Positions 1 through 11,741 are shown, counted from the first letter of the stretch. The stretch: 64,000 bases of DNA from Triangularia verruculosa (GCA_033296885.1 MU863884.1:62001-126000), one strand, 5' to 3'. A program made the numbers and translations. The notes: generated by a model not told the origin, from the sequence alone.

Positions 1-76
1 GCATCAAACCCGTCCATGGATGCCATCCACCTAAAAATCAACGCCATTAAAGAGTCAAACTTTCCGCTTCCGTCAA

Positions 77-1471
77 TCAAATCTGCCGCCGTCTTTGCTC
101 AACTCTAGCAACCAGATCCTCCACCATGCCAAACGCATCCCTCCAAGAAGCGAGCTCTTGTGACATGCTTACGCCCTCAAGACTGTCAACCTCGGACGGA
201 CTCCGAGTCCCCGCTAAAGTGTCGCTCTCACTGTCACTAGGGGCATATCTCTGCCTGGCAGCCAAATCTTGGTTTCTCAACTCCTGCTCCCGGTCCGCTT
301 GACCACTGTGTGGTCTGGGAGGGCCATAGATGCCATCTGCCACCATCCCCTCGGTTTCACTCTCATACGCTGGCTCCGTAGCCCACGTCTGGATTCGCCT
401 TTCGGCCTCCTCTCGTTGCTGATAATGTGGTCGTGGCAGATCATACGTAGTGACTCCAGTAACTTCGTCTTCACTGCCACTTTCACTGCCAATCTCGAAC
501 TGCAGCTCCTCTTCTTGATTCTCTGCATTTTCATGCTCACCAAACCCAGTCAGCTTCTCCCTCTCCTCAAAGTCCGCCTCCTGCCTCCCCTGCCTCCATC
601 TAAACCCACAGCAGCCTCTCCTATACTGCCTTTCCTCATCCGCTTCTTGCCTCCCATCTCTCATCAAACCCCATGTCAACACCGCCAGTCCAACCCCCAA
701 CACAATAACCAGCACCTCAAGCACTCCCGAGTTCAGCACCCTAATCCACTTGGGCGGGTTATACGCCCTCCTTTCCTCCTCATCCGTCTCATTCCGCCCT
801 CCCCTCCAAGGCGGCAAAGGAAACTCCTTTTTATCCGTCCCCTCCCAACACCTTTCCCCTGCCACACCACGCCTCTTCAACCCACTCGCAGCCGTGGTGA
901 AAACCTTCCCAAACACACACAGCGGACTAGCACACTCCCCTTTCTCCTTCGGTTCCTTAGGACAAATCACCTCCTTAAACCACTCCTCCCGCTCCTTTAC
1001 CTTCTCCTCCAACTCCCTCAACTTCTCCTTCAACTCCCGAAGACTCTCATACTCCTCCTCAACCCCCTCCCGGTCAAGGTACTTCAACCTCTTCCCATCA
1101 TCCGTCGACGTCGTAGCCTTGACACTATAGCTATTCCCCCCACTTGGCGGGTCAGAAGACGGGACAGGAAGAGGAGGAGAAAACAGCGACTGGCTTGGCC
1201 TCGGCCCAGGCGGATCATTAGGTGCAGAAACCCCAGCATCAGAACCATAATATGCCTCCGACGTCAGCGTAATCTGGTTCCCATCCCCATCAATATCTAT
1301 CCATCATTAGCACACAAACCCCCAATTACATCCCACACGTATATAAAAAAAAAAAGACATACTGGGATCAGCCTCCGGCCCAGCAACCGGCCTCGGGCTT
1401 GGGTTCGGGTTCGGCGCGCAAAGCGCCAGTCCCGAGGAAACCACCAGCAGAAGAAAAGCGCGGGGCCGCAT
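77..1471 (-). CDS. Signal-peptide membrane protein of unknown function
   Basis: Two exons, 1471-1363 and 1296-77, give 442 residues. The intron has donor GTATGT, a CTAAT branch site and acceptor ATAG, and the phase-1 join keeps the frame. The ATG at 1471 was chosen because it opens a typical signal peptide (MRPRAFLLLVVSSGLALCA) followed by a Pro/Asn-rich stretch. The mature part has an acidic, charged coiled-coil segment at about residues 110-146 and three closely spaced cysteines after it. One strongly hydrophobic membrane segment spans about 227-248. The cytosolic tail is Glu/Arg-rich and low in complexity. This suggests a single-pass type I membrane protein of the secretory pathway. I do not recognise the family. 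The exon structure is well supported; the function is unknown. Confidence 0.72.
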
Positions 1472-2933
1472 TGTTTCTTCAACACCTCTTTTCCGATCCT
1501 GTGACTAATTTCTTTTGGGGGTTTCCTTCCTTCCCAGGCAGGTAAAAAGTTTTGGTGGAGAAAGTGCCAAAAGTCAAAATAAAAAGTCCACGTCACCACC
1601 AACCAACCAACCACCACAGTGGAATCACTTGAAGTCGAAAAGATGGCGATACTAGGTAGTGTCGTCGTCGTCGTCCGTCCGTTCGCGGGGTCAGTAGGTA
1701 AGGTAAGGTAAGGTAAAAGGTAGTCGCAACTCAGCCAGGCGAATTCAGGCAACCACTTTTTCCCTTTCCTCCAACTTCCTTCTTTCCTTCCTCAAAAAGC
1801 AGGTAGGTAAGGTAGGTAGTTCTTGGGTCAGTCAATCAGAGTCCGAGAATCTGAACCAACACTACCGATCGGGGCAGCATTGACTCTCTTCAGCCACCTC
1901 TCTCCCGCAACCAGTGGAAATGTGTCCTCAAATGACGGGACCACGCCTTCACTCAACTCAAATATTCGAAATACTCACGACAAGAAATAATAAAAACTCT
2001 AAAAACAAAAGAGAAAGACATCCCAACTCTTCAATTAACCCCAGTTTACCGTGCCCCTTGAAGCTGGCGACTTCCTGCTATCCCCATTAGGAAACCCCCC
2101 CACCTCGTCCTAACCAATCACATCCACTTACAATTAGAGAAGCTTACGAGGCCTCCCCCCTCGAAACAAACCATTTCCCCAACGACCCCTCATTCCTATC
2201 ACTGCTCATGATATCATTCATTTTGATAAGCACAGCCTCATCTTCTTCGACTCTCTGATTAAACTGATGATGGTTCTCGAAAAAACCAATGCCGTTTCCT
2301 GATAACACCTATACCCTCAAGTTAGAACTTGGGTAAAGAGTTAGGTACAGTACACTACTCACTGCCAATATCATTCCTAGTCCCACGTAATAATGGATTG
2401 CCAAGTAAAGCATTTCCCATTACCAGCTATGAACACACATTTATACCAAACACCTAAAGTCAAAACCCAAACCCAGCAAGACCCATATTGGCTGTTGACC
2501 GTATCTGTATCTCTAATGCATGTGCAGAGTATTGCATGTGCAGGTAGAAATCTATGATATGCCACAATGCCATGTCTTCTCCATCATCCATTTCCTGCGA
2601 TGATTCCGATTCGATTCCCCGACTTCTCCAAGTCCGAGATCCTAAAACTCCTAAGGCCAACCCTAACCCGTGAACCTGTTTGGCCTGTAAACTCCCAAAA
2701 ACCCCAAGACAAACGTGAGGAAAAAGTAGAATGTCCTCGCATGTACCGAAGCTGGTGCTGTTGCTGAATGGTTCGCTGGCCGAGACTCGATTTGGCTCTC
2801 CCCTTCTTGTTTCCCTCTCTTGCTCATTGGGAGATGCCCGGGTCCTCATCTGCCCCCATCCCTAACTCAACGCAAAGATTAAAAAGTCATAATCGTCGTA
2901 AACATTACTCAAACACACCCCTTCCTCTCATCC
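1472..2933. other. Intergenic stretch, no gene seen
   Basis: About 1.46 kb between the signal-peptide protein and the 3' end of the RING gene. It contains simple GGTAA/GGTAG tandem repeats near 1695-1725 and 1801-1819. The rest looks like ordinary promoter and 3'-UTR sequence. Short open frames here have no recognisable composition or start context. Confidence 0.5.
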
Positions 2934-4842
2934 TCAACGCCGCCCATTTCCATTCCCGTTATTCCGATCCCCGTTTAATCGATCTCTAATCCACCCGACA
3001 ATGCTGTTACCACTGCCACTGCTTCCATTCCCACTGTTATTGTGGTTGCTGTTATCATTGTTGGACGAAGACGACCCCTCCCTCTGCTGTTGCCGCTGTG
3101 ACTGTTGATCCCTCGCAGAAGACATAAAAGAAGACAGATAGCTTCGTCTGCTATTCTCGGAATGATTTCCAATTCCGCCATTGTTGTACCCTCTCTCGCC
3201 AAAGTTATCATCTCTCGGCCTCGACGGACTCCTCTGCCTTGACGACCTCGAATCGGTGTTATCATCATCAGGCCAGGCCCCCGGCGGAGAAGCCGAACTA
3301 CGGCGTTGATGCCCACTTAGGTTCCTGATCCGATCAAGACGGTCTTGCTGTTCTTGCGGTGTCCGAACTCGGGCGGTGGTGCTGAAAAAGAGTGGGCTTT
3401 GGAAGCTGGAACTAGATCCAGATGCTGCTTCGTCTGGTCTTGAACTAGAAGCCCAAGGGTTCGGAAACCCAGACATCCGTGGTGGTTCGTTCGAAGATTG
3501 CTGTGACTGCTGCGCCTGTGATGAGGAAGAAGCCGCCTGGTCGGCACCTGGTGGTTGCTGACCACTGTTATTGCCGCCGCCCCTGTTATCCTCTCGACTC
3601 TCAATCGGCTTTCGGCAGATAGGGCAGGTATTGTGTTCTTTGAGCCATAGGACGACACACTCGCCGTGATACCAGTGACTACATGGCAGCACCGTCACCT
3701 CATCGCCCAATTTAAACTCATCGATGCAGATGGTACACTCCGCCTTGCCTTCCGGGCCTAGCAGCTCTTTATCGACTTTCTTCTTCTCCAAACTCTCAAT
3801 CGCACTCTCGGAAGCTGGCGGGGCCGCGTTGGTCTGCGGAGAGTTTTCCATAAGCTGCGTAATAATCCGGTCTAGTGCTTCCTGGGTAAATACGGCATCG
3901 CCATGTACCGCGGCGGCCGGATTCAAGATAGTCGCAAGAAGCTGCTGCAACCCAAACACACCCCCGCCCATAGGAGGGGGCCCAGCGCCGGCTGCTCTAT
4001 TTCTAGGCTGGTTCGGATCCGGAGGGCCAGCCATACCGGCGACAGGGATACCCATTACTTGAGCCAAAATCCTATTGATTGGATCATTGTTAGCAACACT
4101 GCCTCCAGTCACAAACGTCACAGTGCGATGCGGTCGAGAATGGTGGTGATGGTGATGGCGAGGTGGGGATCTAGCATACGGTCCAAAGAGAGGCCCAATA
4201 GGAGGCGGCTGGTCTGACCGAGCTCCTGGCCCCGACACAAAGGTAAAGGTAGCCGAGTGAACATGTCGCGGCGGTGATGGTGATGGTGCCGCACCAGGGC
4301 TGTGATTATGCTCATGGTCATGACCGCCTTGACTCTCGCGAACGACTCTACCGCCGCCCAAGTCGTGGAAGATCAGCTCGAAAAAGCGATTGACTACTTC
4401 ATTTTGGCCAGCTCTACCGTCATCTCCACCTGGTGTACCGGGTGTCGGAGGAAAGAGGTTTCGTCCAAAGGGGCTTCGAGCAGGGCCTGGAAAATGATTC
4501 TCAATATCGTCCTCTTCAGGATCCGAGTCGTCTCCAGCAGCATTGTGACGGAAATATGACCCTAAGCCGCCCATAGGGTTAAGGCCGCCACCGGCCTCGA
4601 TACGAGGGTCGCTGGCTCCCGGTTCAACCTGTAAAATGTCAGCTTCGATCAGCCCAGCAAACAAACACAGCGGGGCAACTCACTATCTCTACTATCTCGC
4701 TGTGACACCTAGGGCACTGTGGCTCTAATCTAGGCGGCGGCTCGTCGCTATACCACTCATTCTGACAAGAATGGCAATACACGACCTCTCTGCCGGCGTC
4801 GGCATCCAGGTGGCGCCGGGGTCCCATCCCGAATGACGCCAT
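2934..4842 (-). CDS. Zinc-ribbon/RING-H2 E3 ubiquitin ligase
   Basis: Two exons, 4842-4684 and 4628-2934, give 617 residues. The intron has donor GTGAGT, a GCTGAC branch site and acceptor ACAG, phase 0. Residues 23-46 form an N-terminal four-cysteine zinc ribbon (YCHSC...CPRC), as in the RNF126/BCA2 and CIP8 type of ligases. Residues 351-391 form a RING-H2 finger (CTICIDEF, PCSHWYHGECVVLWL, CPIC) with all eight metal ligands visible. Between them lie Gly/Pro-rich segments and a run of six histidines. The C-terminal 200 residues are Ser/Asn/Arg-rich and probably disordered, as in quality-control ligases that hold clients through disordered arms. Known role of the family: E2-dependent ubiquitylation, often of misfolded proteins. 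The substrate is not inferable. Confidence 0.9.
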
Positions 4843-6313
4843 GGCTGGCCGTTGGCGCGGGGAGTGCGACTGCGACTGCGATTGCGACTGTAGCTGCTGT
4901 TGTGTTCGTTGTAAAGCAGCGACGACACCAATAAGCCCTCTGACGATTTCGCCCGTATTTCTTCGAGGAGGGGGTGGGCGTCGGGAAGCCAGCTTGTCGG
5001 CCTGTGTGTCTCGGGAAGTTGTGAAAAAAAGAAGATCAGCTTAGAAAGCGGTCAACAAAGGTGACTGCTCCCTCCTTGTAAACGAACGGGGCACTGGCTG
5101 GCGGAAGCTGGAAGACGGCCGGCGAAAGCGGGAACCTTGATGTATGGGCCCCGGGAAGTGGGGCGCTCACGGCGGAAGGAGATGGAAAGGTCAAGCAATC
5201 ATGCAACACCCGTCAGCTCCGTTGGGGCTGCTCTTCGGCGCTCGGTCGGTGTGGGCTTCCTAATGTTTGTTTTGTTGGAGCAACCTTGTTGGTGGTAGTT
5301 TATCGTGATTTTGAGCTTTTAATGTCTGATTTCTGTGTACTCTTTTGATGTCGATGATGTTGAAAGTGGAGGTGGAGTGATTGTAGGTGTAAGGTCGGAA
5401 CTGGAGACAGGGGTCTAAGGAGGTCAGGCAGGTAGGTAGTCTCGATAAGCGTGTTGATGACTGAGAACCTCCTAGGTAGCCACAGGTATCAAATGACTTT
5501 TGTATCACACTTGGCGCAATCGGTTTAAAATACGTGGCTTGGGCAGCAGCAACTTGTCCTGATTGCCACAGATTATGAACAGTCAGGCCGTGGCAAAGAG
5601 GAGACGTAAGAAGCAAAACGCCAGAATGTCGGAGTATCCAAGTTATAAGAGTACTTTCTCTTGGGTCGATAACTGGAGCCCGATGCTGCGCGGAGGTGCT
5701 ACTTCAAAGTGACATACATGCACTTCATCCCCACTGCGACATATCACTAGCTGAACCTGATACGTTCGACAGGTAACATATGCTTATGGCTGGCGCAAAA
5801 AAAAGAGGGGAATCAGCTCCTCCGGCGAATCGCCTCATTCTCTCCGTCCTGCTCCGAGTACTGCCAAACCCAATGTGCAATGTCTAGTCTACCTTGATGT
5901 GCTGCAAAGGAACTGAGGGGTAGGTAAGGCTGACTGAGAAGCGCCGAAACCCTCCATATTCCGATGTCTCTGTCTTGTTCCTGCAGTAAGACCGTCAAAT
6001 ATGCCCAACCCTTCCCTTTGCGATATTGAATATAGCGGGTGTTCGGCAAACAGTTTCAGCCTCAGAGCCTCCCGTCTCTTACACAGACTGCTGCCCCCAA
6101 CCCCAGGCTCAACCCAGGCACGCCTCGGACAGAAAGAATCAAAGGCTCTTGTCTGAAGAGTGGTATCGCTCTGTCTCGCTATTGCCTAGTGATACCTGTC
6201 AGAGAAACCTAGGCAGACCCTTATCCCACATTACACGAGCTCGTCATTCCAAGCATATAAATACAATTGTGTCCCCGCATCCCTGCTGTCGTTATCGTTC
6301 ATAATCATAGTCA
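4843..6313. other. Intergenic region upstream of the RING gene
   Basis: Directly upstream of the RING gene start there is a short hexamer repeat (GCGACT-like units, about 4864-4892) in the presumed 5' UTR. A CCTAGGTA motif lies at 5471-5478 and GGTAGG-type repeats near 5430. Open frames at 5260-5616 and 5813-6049 show no family features and are not called. Confidence 0.5.
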
Positions 6314-6882
6314 TTATCTCTTCCTCCCCAGGTTTCTGAGCAGCACACCTCCAATAATGCCCGCAGCAACTGCTACCCCGCTCACAATAGCCACGCCCAT
6401 CAGTCCCTCCTTGGCAACCTTGTCGTCGATTAACGTGCGCAGATTCGAGGCTTGAAGGTTGGCGGGCTCCTTCTCAATGAGAAGATCGTTGTATCGTCTC
6501 GCCTCGCCGTAGTTACCGAGCTTGTAGTTTCCGAGAGCGAGATAGTAGAGGCACTCGCGGCGGCGTTCGGGGGATGTTCGGAAGATTTCTGAGAGGAGCA
6601 TCACACCGAGATGTTGCTCGCTACGGACGCTCGACTTGACGAGGCCCTGTTTATAGTGTTAGATGTAGACAGCCTTTCTTCGAGAAACCGAGCTGCGCAC
6701 CCAAGCATAGTTGAACTTTGTCTGCACTCCCACCATCTCCCCCTCCTTCTCATACTGTGCCCGGAGCACTCCAAGCTCTGATGGGCTCAGAGAACTATGT
6801 TTTCGATGTCAATACCCTTTCCACTGTTATGTCTGACCATCGTGGAAGCTTACGTCTCAGCATCAATAGCATCTGGAAGCAT
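6314..6882 (-). CDS. FIS1: Mitochondrial fission protein Fis1
   Basis: Three exons, 6882-6854, 6794-6701 and 6646-6314, give 151 residues, close to the 155 of yeast Fis1. The first coding exon is only 29 nt (MLPDAIDAE plus a split codon). The joins are phase 2 and phase 0 with normal acceptors, and one branch site, CTAAC, is clear. The body is the Fis1 TPR-like bundle, including NYAWGLVKSS, RRECLYYLALGNYKLGNY and LIEKEPANLQA. The C-terminus is a transmembrane anchor (GVAIVSGVAVAAGIIGG) followed by a basic tail (LRNLGRKR), the usual outer-membrane tail-anchor signal. It recruits dynamin-type fission machinery to mitochondria and peroxisomes. It diverges from Spc24 across about 630 bp. Confidence 0.96.
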
Positions 6883-7510
6883 GGCTGTCAGCTATCCACT
6901 GCGGCGTCAGGTCACACTTCCAGCCTCGCAAGGAAAACCTACATGGTAATTGTGTCATGGTGGGCAAAACTGTGCACAAAGACAAGTTCTCGAGTCAGGT
7001 CGTTTCTAGCAGTATCAGACAGCACCAAGAGGAAGCGTGTTGAAAGCGGCCGGTTTCTCTTAAATCAAGAAAGCCTTGTTCTGTTCTGTTCTGTTCTGCT
7101 GGGTGCAGGCGGCGGCTGAAGCTCGGGCCTCGTTTTCCCTTTTCCCAAACGAAAAGACATGTGCCCACATGGGCGCCCGAGTGATCGATGACGAGGCACC
7201 TTGCCGTTTGCCGTTAGAGCTTCGGAGGGGTGATAAGATAAGAGCACCCCCCTAGGGATTGCCAATACCCCACGTTTTGTCGCTGGGGTGATGCCAAGAC
7301 GTTAGAAAAACAATGCGCTCCAGTGTCAGCTTTGCGACGCGACAACACATTGATTTCGATATTTCCATCTCCAACCACCAAACCAATTTTTGACGATTAT
7401 CGCAACCACCAGCACAACATACACCTGCTCTCCGAAACTGTTATAGCAAAAGCTCGCACTCCTAAAGCAACGGTCTATACCACTTGAAAACCACCTTAAA
7501 AGAAGCCAAA
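6883..7510. promoter_or_regulatory. Shared divergent region between FIS1 and SPC24
   Basis: This 628-bp interval separates two divergent start codons and must contain both promoters. Short CTGTT repeats occur near 7078-7097. No classical TATA box is clearly placed for either gene. Confidence 0.4.
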
Positions 7511-8122
7511 ATGCTCCTAGAAGAAGACCCCTCCACCCTCATCCGGCACACCATCTCCAACTTCAACACCCAGCCCGACCGCCTCGCCATCGCCCGCATC
7601 TCCGAGTCCCTCTCCACCCTCGCCCAAGCCCGCGACCTCCGCATCCGCGAGGCCGAGACCTCCCTCAAGAAACTCTCCCGCCAGCTGTCCACCCTCTCCA
7701 ACCAGCACAACGAACTCACCTCCACCCACTCCTCCGCCGCCCACGCCTCCGAGATCTCCCGTCTTGACACCCAGAAGTTCCGCATTGCTAAATCCGCCTC
7801 AGATCTCGAAATGGAAACAGAGAGACTACAATCTCAGCTCGATGAATTAAACGCGCGATTGCAAGAGCTCGAGATGCAAGGTGTGGAAGGCGGGGAGGGG
7901 AATGAGGGTGTTAGGGGTGGTGATGGCGGCGTAGAGGATGAGGTGCTGTTGAGGTTGAAAGTGTACAGGAGCTTGGGGATGGAGCTGGAGAGGGAGGGCA
8001 ACGATGGGGAGTTTAATCGAGTGGTCCTGAGAAACGATAAACGGAGTGATGTGCATGTGGTCAAGATTGACGGGGGGTTTTCGAGGTTCTTTTATGCAAA
8101 TTACTTTTGGCAGAATCTTTGA
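7511..8122 (+). CDS. SPC24: Kinetochore protein Spc24
   Basis: A single exon encodes 203 residues. The ATG at 7511 (AAAATGC context) gives the expected N-terminus MLLEEDPSTLIRHTI; the frame extends nine codons upstream to another Met. Residues about 25-120 are a long coiled coil rich in Ser/Leu/Arg. The C-terminus is a compact globular part that contains VVLRNDK and ends FFYANYFWQNL, typical of fungal Spc24. Spc24 pairs with Spc25 in the Ndc80 complex and links it to the inner kinetochore at the centromere. A Gly/Glu-rich linker at about 130-150 separates coil and head. Confidence 0.92.
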   Translation: MLLEEDPSTLIRHTISNFNTQPDRLAIARISESLSTLAQARDLRIREAETSLKKLSRQLSTLSNQHNELTSTHSSAAHASEISRLDTQKFRIAKSASDLEMETERLQSQLDELNARLQELEMQGVEGGEGNEGVRGGDGGVEDEVLLRLKVYRSLGMELEREGNDGEFNRVVLRNDKRSDVHVVKIDGGFSRFFYANYFWQNL

Positions 8123-8442
8123 TTTTTGTCAGGGCTGGGGGTTGTTGTTGGATTACGGAGTCGTGCTTGCATATCACGACGGCATTTTGATGGACAAGGT
8201 CAAAAGGGAAGGCGTTGGGAGTTTTGATACCACGGGTCATACACACGAAATTCATGGAAGAAGAGAATTTGTGACTTATTATTCAAATCCGAGCAGAGAT
8301 GCCGCTTTTTTTTTCCTTTACCGCCAACCGCCAGCCTTCCCTGTTTCTTCTATTCCCTCGCTATGATTGCCCAGAAAATCAAAAACCAAAAAACGCCGGA
8401 AAATGCTCAGCTTTGTACAAAATACACAACACCATCTCTGCT

Positions 8443-9402
8443 TCACGCAGGCGGAGTCTTCCTCACCGACCTCGGACTCAACATTTCTGGACTATTTGCA
8501 AACTCCGCCTGTAACGTCGTAAACGCCGGCGATGGCAGAGGAATCGTCTGATTAAGCCTCACTCTCGAGGTGTTTGGCGTCGGCCCAGCAGCTTTGGCCC
8601 CAATTCCACCCGTCGACACACTCTTCTCGACCCAATCATGATTGATATCGGTCATGATCGTCTCTTTTCTTGAGCCGATGTGTCTTGAGGTGAGATAGGG
8701 CTCATTAGGATTCATTGGTCCAGCACTTTGTGACCGGGAGTGACTGCGGGTAAAGGAGGTTCTCCCGTCTAATGGGAGCTCAAGACGGGAGTTGATGTTG
8801 GTCCAGTCAGAGTCATCACCATTGTCGTCTAATCTCCACCCGCCGATACCCTCGTAATCACGGCCTAATCCAACAGAAGGGGCGAGACCGGCATCGGCGA
8901 AAGCAGCGGGAGTGAGCGCGGTGATGTTGTTCATGACCTCGCCCTCGTGGATAGGGGTGATGGTCCCGGCTGTGGAGAGAGATACTTGGCTGGAAGACCG
9001 GCGGGAGTGACGACGAACAGCACCGCCGAACCCGTAGCTGCTCTTGCGGCGGTGAGTAGAAGCGGGACTGATGTGCCCGGAATTAAGGTAGTTTGTTGTC
9101 TGTGGGAAGGCGGAGGGGGTGTTATCGCCACTGGAGGTGGGTGATACCGGAGTTTTCCAGCCGTCGCCGCGGGCGTGGCGGCGTTGTTTGTCGGCTGAAG
9201 AGAGGACAGAAGACCTGCCCTTGCCGCGCAAGAAGTACTGTGGAACAAAGGCGAGGGCGATGTCGAGGTAGACGATAGCTACCCGGAACATCAACACTGA
9301 GAAAGCAAGGGCGGATGTGATGCCTGCGAAGATGGCCAGCGGGAGGGTGAATATGAATAGGAAAGGCACCACGAGGCCGTGGACCGGGTTGATGAGTGCC
9401 AT
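8443..9402 (-). CDS. Uncharacterised fungal membrane-anchored protein
   Basis: A single exon encodes 319 residues. The first 60 residues hold two adjoining hydrophobic segments (GLVVPFLFIFTLPLAIFAG and ALAFSVLMFRVAIVYLDIALAF), probably a hairpin or two membrane passes. A basic linker with RGKGR and many Ser/Arg/His residues follows. The remaining 250 residues are Ser/Thr/Pro-rich and likely disordered, with possible basophilic phosphorylation sites such as RRKSS and RRHSRRSSS. I do not recognise a characterised family. The layout suggests a small membrane anchor carrying a regulatory cytosolic tail. The start is the only Met before the hydrophobic part. Confidence 0.75.
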   Translation of the reverse strand: MALINPVHGLVVPFLFIFTLPLAIFAGITSALAFSVLMFRVAIVYLDIALAFVPQYFLRGKGRSSVLSSADKQRRHARGDGWKTPVSPTSSGDNTPSAFPQTTNYLNSGHISPASTHRRKSSYGFGGAVRRHSRRSSSQVSLSTAGTITPIHEGEVMNNITALTPAAFADAGLAPSVGLGRDYEGIGGWRLDDNGDDSDWTNINSRLELPLDGRTSFTRSHSRSQSAGPMNPNEPYLTSRHIGSRKETIMTDINHDWVEKSVSTGGIGAKAAGPTPNTSRVRLNQTIPLPSPAFTTLQAEFANSPEMLSPRSVRKTPPA

Positions 9403-10451
9403 TTTTGCTCAATTGGTAAATGGCCGTGTCTAATAATTATAAACGATGGTCTTTGCGTTTATGATGAGAGCAAACCACGAGAAAGAACGAAAGACGGGAG
9501 GCCAATTGGTTATTATGGGTGATGTATGGCGCAATAGAGGAATCGCATGTTATCTCGCTCCAAACACGCAACAGCTAGGGGAAAAAAAGGTCGAATGCAG
9601 GTGCTAATTAGATAAGGGTAGTACAAAGAATTATCTAAAAGGGCCGGACGGCGACCGACGGCTCAAGTTGCCCCTCGACCTGTGAAGCGGCTCAGAAGCT
9701 GTCTTCCCGTCTCCGGGCATGTGAAGGCCAAGCTCGGAGGGGGGCATTCCCCTGTTGCGCCAGGAATCCCTGGCGCAGCTCAACGGGAGGCAAGGGCTTT
9801 GGTGGGGCGTGTTCTTGGCATCGTCTTTGCGCTCTTCAAGCTTTGAAGAAAATCATCGGAACGTGCCGAGGGAGATCTTCAGTCTGCTGAAGTATTGGAC
9901 CCTGTTTTGATATTATTAGCATCATGGCTACACTACACTAGGCTTGACTATCTTTGCGACAGCCAAGGGGCGTGCCTAGGTAGAGAGGAGAACTGTCGTC
10001 ACGATCAGAAGCCAAGCATGGGGTTCGGGATTCGACGTTTTAGTATTTACCTACCTAAGTTCAACGTCAAGAGGATTGGAAAGATCTAACAGCACAATAT
10101 TGACCCCTGATCACGGGAAAACCCTTCACTTTGACACAAGTTCCTCCTCCTCTAGAGATAAAGGAAATGGAATCCAAAAGACAAACATCAACCAATGGAT
10201 CACAATGCTTGCCTTGACTCACATCCATGAACCCCTCAGCCCTAGCGGCCGGTGCCAAGACCATCAGGGTTACAAGCGGGGGAAGCAGGGCGAACCTCGC
10301 TCTTGACATCATCTAGACCTGACTGCAAGTCGCAAACGTTTCCAATTGACAGCTTGAATCATCCGCCAAAACGGATAACAAGACGAGTGAAACGCCCCCG
10401 GACATTACAACGTCTGATTACCAGCCCATACCACATCAGCAAATATACAAA
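9403..10451. promoter_or_regulatory. Divergent intergenic region
   Basis: About 1.05 kb between divergent starts. It contains a CCTAGGTA motif at 9975-9982 and an ACCTACCTAAG motif near 10050. No gene, RNA or repeat longer than a few units was seen. Confidence 0.4.
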
Positions 10452-11741
10452 ATGTGTGGACCGAGCGAAGGCCAACCGCACAGCCAGGAGAGGAGAGAGA
10501 CAGACGACAGCGACTTTCCCTGGGGCCTGGGGGTCTGCGATGCCCATTGCCATCCAACCGACACCATGGCTTCCATTGCTAGCATCGATAGCATGCGCGC
10601 CCTTGTTTTGACGGCCATGTCCACTCGCTTGCAAGATCAGGACCTCGTGGCATCGGTCGCCGCTGAGCATGGCATCAGAGACCGCTCCACGCTAGTAGTG
10701 TCAGACAGTCAAGAGGCGCCACGCAAAATTGTACCGGCTTTTGGTTGGCATCCATGGTTCTCGCACCAGCTGTTTGATGACACGACGGGCAATGGCGGTA
10801 GCAGTACATATGACCCGTCGAGCTCAGCGTTGTCAGAGCAAAAAGCCAAGCACTACGAGGCGGTGTTGTCCTCCTCCCCAGACGCAGAGTTCATCGCATC
10901 TCTCCCGGACCCAAAATCCTTGAGCAGCTTCTTGGCCGAAACCCGCCAACGGTTGGAGGATAATCCACTGGCTCTTATCGGTGAAGTCGGGTTGGACAAA
11001 GCATTTCGCCTTCCTGCTGCTTGGAAGGAGGGTGAACAACATGAGCGCGACGAAGGACTTACTCCGGGCGGGAGAGAGGGCCGCATGCTGAGTCCGTATC
11101 ACGTCAAGATGCCGCATCAGACACAGATACTCACGGCTCAACTGAAGCTTGCTGGCGAACTGGGACGTGCGGTAAGCGTTCACGGTGTCCAAGCCCATGG
11201 TGTTCTCTTCGATGCCATATCCGCTCTTTGGAAAGGTCATGAAAAAGAAGTCGTCTCTCGTCGGAAACAGAAAATGGTGGCTAAGGGCGCTGAAGACTTT
11301 TCTTCATCAAGCGAAGATGAGGACGAAGATGATATCTGGGCGGAAATCAATGGCCAGAAAAAGCCAGCCGACAAGCCGAAACAGAAAAAATATAAACCAA
11401 AGCCGTTCCCTCCACGGATATGTCTTCATTCGTTTACCGGTTCAGCACAGGTCATGAAACAGTACCTTCACCCTACAGTTCCCGCCAGAATATACTTCTC
11501 GTTCTCGACTGTCATCAACCTCGCCACGCCGGGTGGTGAGAACAAATTCCCTGAGCTGGTCAAGACCTGTCCCGATGACCAGATTCTCATCGAGAGCGAC
11601 CTGCACACAGCCGGCGAGGATATGGACTACTACCTAAAGGACATATGCAAAAAGATCTGTAAGATCAAAGGCTGGACGCTGCAGCAGGGTGTTGAGAGGC
11701 TGCGGAAAAACTATGAGGAGTTCATATTTAGCCCGGCTTGA
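10452..11741 (+). CDS. TatD-family metal-dependent hydrolase (Scn1-like)
   Basis: A single exon encodes 429 residues. TatD signatures appear in order: CDAHCHP (first metal-binding His pair), PAFGWHPW, LIGEVGLD (metal-binding Glu), a His in LGRAVSVHGVQAHG, ICLHSFTGS (metal-binding His) and ILIESDLHT (metal-binding Asp). The ATG at 10452 is required because the next Met lies after the first metal motif. Compared with the bacterial fold there is an acidic, lysine-rich insertion at about residues 265-325 (SSSSEDEDEDD, then KPKQKKYKPKPFPP). Fission yeast Scn1, which binds the APC/C subunit Cut9, is the best-known fungal member. The biochemical role may be DNA 3'-end or repair nuclease activity; the substrate is inferred only from the family. 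Confidence 0.9.
   Translation: MCGPSEGQPHSQERRETDDSDFPWGLGVCDAHCHPTDTMASIASIDSMRALVLTAMSTRLQDQDLVASVAAEHGIRDRSTLVVSDSQEAPRKIVPAFGWHPWFSHQLFDDTTGNGGSSTYDPSSSALSEQKAKHYEAVLSSSPDAEFIASLPDPKSLSSFLAETRQRLEDNPLALIGEVGLDKAFRLPAAWKEGEQHERDEGLTPGGREGRMLSPYHVKMPHQTQILTAQLKLAGELGRAVSVHGVQAHGVLFDAISALWKGHEKEVVSRRKQKMVAKGAEDFSSSSEDEDEDDIWAEINGQKKPADKPKQKKYKPKPFPPRICLHSFTGSAQVMKQYLHPTVPARIYFSFSTVINLATPGGENKFPELVKTCPDDQILIESDLHTAGEDMDYYLKDICKKICKIKGWTLQQGVERLRKNYEEFIFSPA

Noticed and set aside
269..1504. 411-codon open frame on the plus strand
   Set aside because: Antisense to the signal-peptide protein. Its product is an Arg/Pro/Leu-rich string with no start context or domain.
5260..5616. 118-codon minus-strand frame
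   Set aside because: No conserved features, no splice partners; lies in promoter sequence of the RING gene.
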